Shown here piece after piece: positions 21,084 through 21,134 of a stretch of DNA of 21,134 bases (position 1 is its first letter; every line of letters begins with the position of its first letter). The translations under genes were made by a program, and so were the position numbers. The DNA lies in assembly GCA_900696645.1 (NCBI GenBank), contig CAADGV010000003.1, positions 1-21,134 on the forward strand, in the 5' to 3' direction. Source of the DNA: an uncultured Chlorobiota bacterium (lineage in GTDB: Bacteria; Bacteroidota; Ignavibacteria; UBA10030; UBA6906). A model generated the notes under the pieces. The model saw only the letters and a program-made list of their open reading frames with translations. It made no database searches and was not told where the DNA came from.

Positions 21084-21134
21084 ATGGAACGCAACGTCAT
21101 CACCGTTCAGACCAAAGCCGAGATTCTCCGGGAG
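21084..21134 (+). CDS. Start of an unidentified gene, cut by the window edge
   Basis: ATG at 21084 has AAGGAG (21071-21076) 7 nt upstream and the frame stays open to the edge: MERNVITVQTKAEILRE. It begins 43 bp after the shortened lipoprotein gene. Seventeen residues are too few to assign a family. Confidence 0.5.
   Translation, partial: MERNVITVQTKAEILRE

Overview
The window looks like a chromosomal piece of a Gram-negative bacterium of the Ignavibacteria/Chlorobi side of the FCB (Bacteroidetes) group. The reasons are a Por-type (type IX) secretion C-terminal sorting domain at the left edge, a DUF6588-like outer-membrane family, a TraR/DksA zinc-finger protein beside lspA and rluD, many Cys-anchored lipoprotein signals, and sigma70-like promoters of the form TTGnnn-N17-TAnnnT. 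The placement is an inference from protein families, not from a marker-gene comparison. No rRNA, tRNA, CRISPR array or transposase gene was seen.

Left part (1-2900): the 3' end of a type IX-secreted protein converges on a minus-strand pair, a 12-repeat TPR protein and downstream larE, a sulfur-insertase gene of the nickel-pincer nucleotide pathway without its usual larA/B/C partners. A terminator hairpin separates the two.

Central operon (2900-11950): a divergent promoter drives a long co-directional run of yggS, divIVA-like, purine nucleoside phosphorylase, a DUF2905 membrane protein, a SIMPL-domain protein, a complete MntA/HepT (MNT-HEPN, type VII) toxin-antitoxin pair, ileS, a TraR/DksA-like regulator, lspA and rluD. 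Most junctions are within 40 bp or overlap. The toxin-antitoxin pair sits directly in front of an essential gene. The isoleucyl-tRNA synthetase is of the eukaryote-like type 2 form and carries a swapped GIHH class I signature.

Tandem module region (11950-15400): two copies of a two-gene unit, each a predicted outer-membrane barrel protein (DUF6588-like) followed by a small secreted protein with a conserved Cys-Val-Asn after its hydrophobic segment. Each unit has its own promoter and is followed by a terminator or terminator-like hairpin.

Right part (15400-21134): rlmN, adk, a glycerophosphodiester phosphodiesterase and a DUF302 protein are followed by an accessory region starting near 18560. 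It has a strong promoter with a foldable leader, a heptamer tandem repeat, a truncated lipoprotein, and two related PD40/TolB-propeller lipoprotein genes. One of these is frameshifted and has lost its ATG; the other stops half way. Each is preceded by a copy of the same leader element: a 12-13 nt Shine-Dalgarno sequence complementary to the 16S 3' end, a four-codon mini-ORF, a hairpin with loop CTGGTAA and a shared downstream motif. This duplicated leader is the least explained structure in the window.
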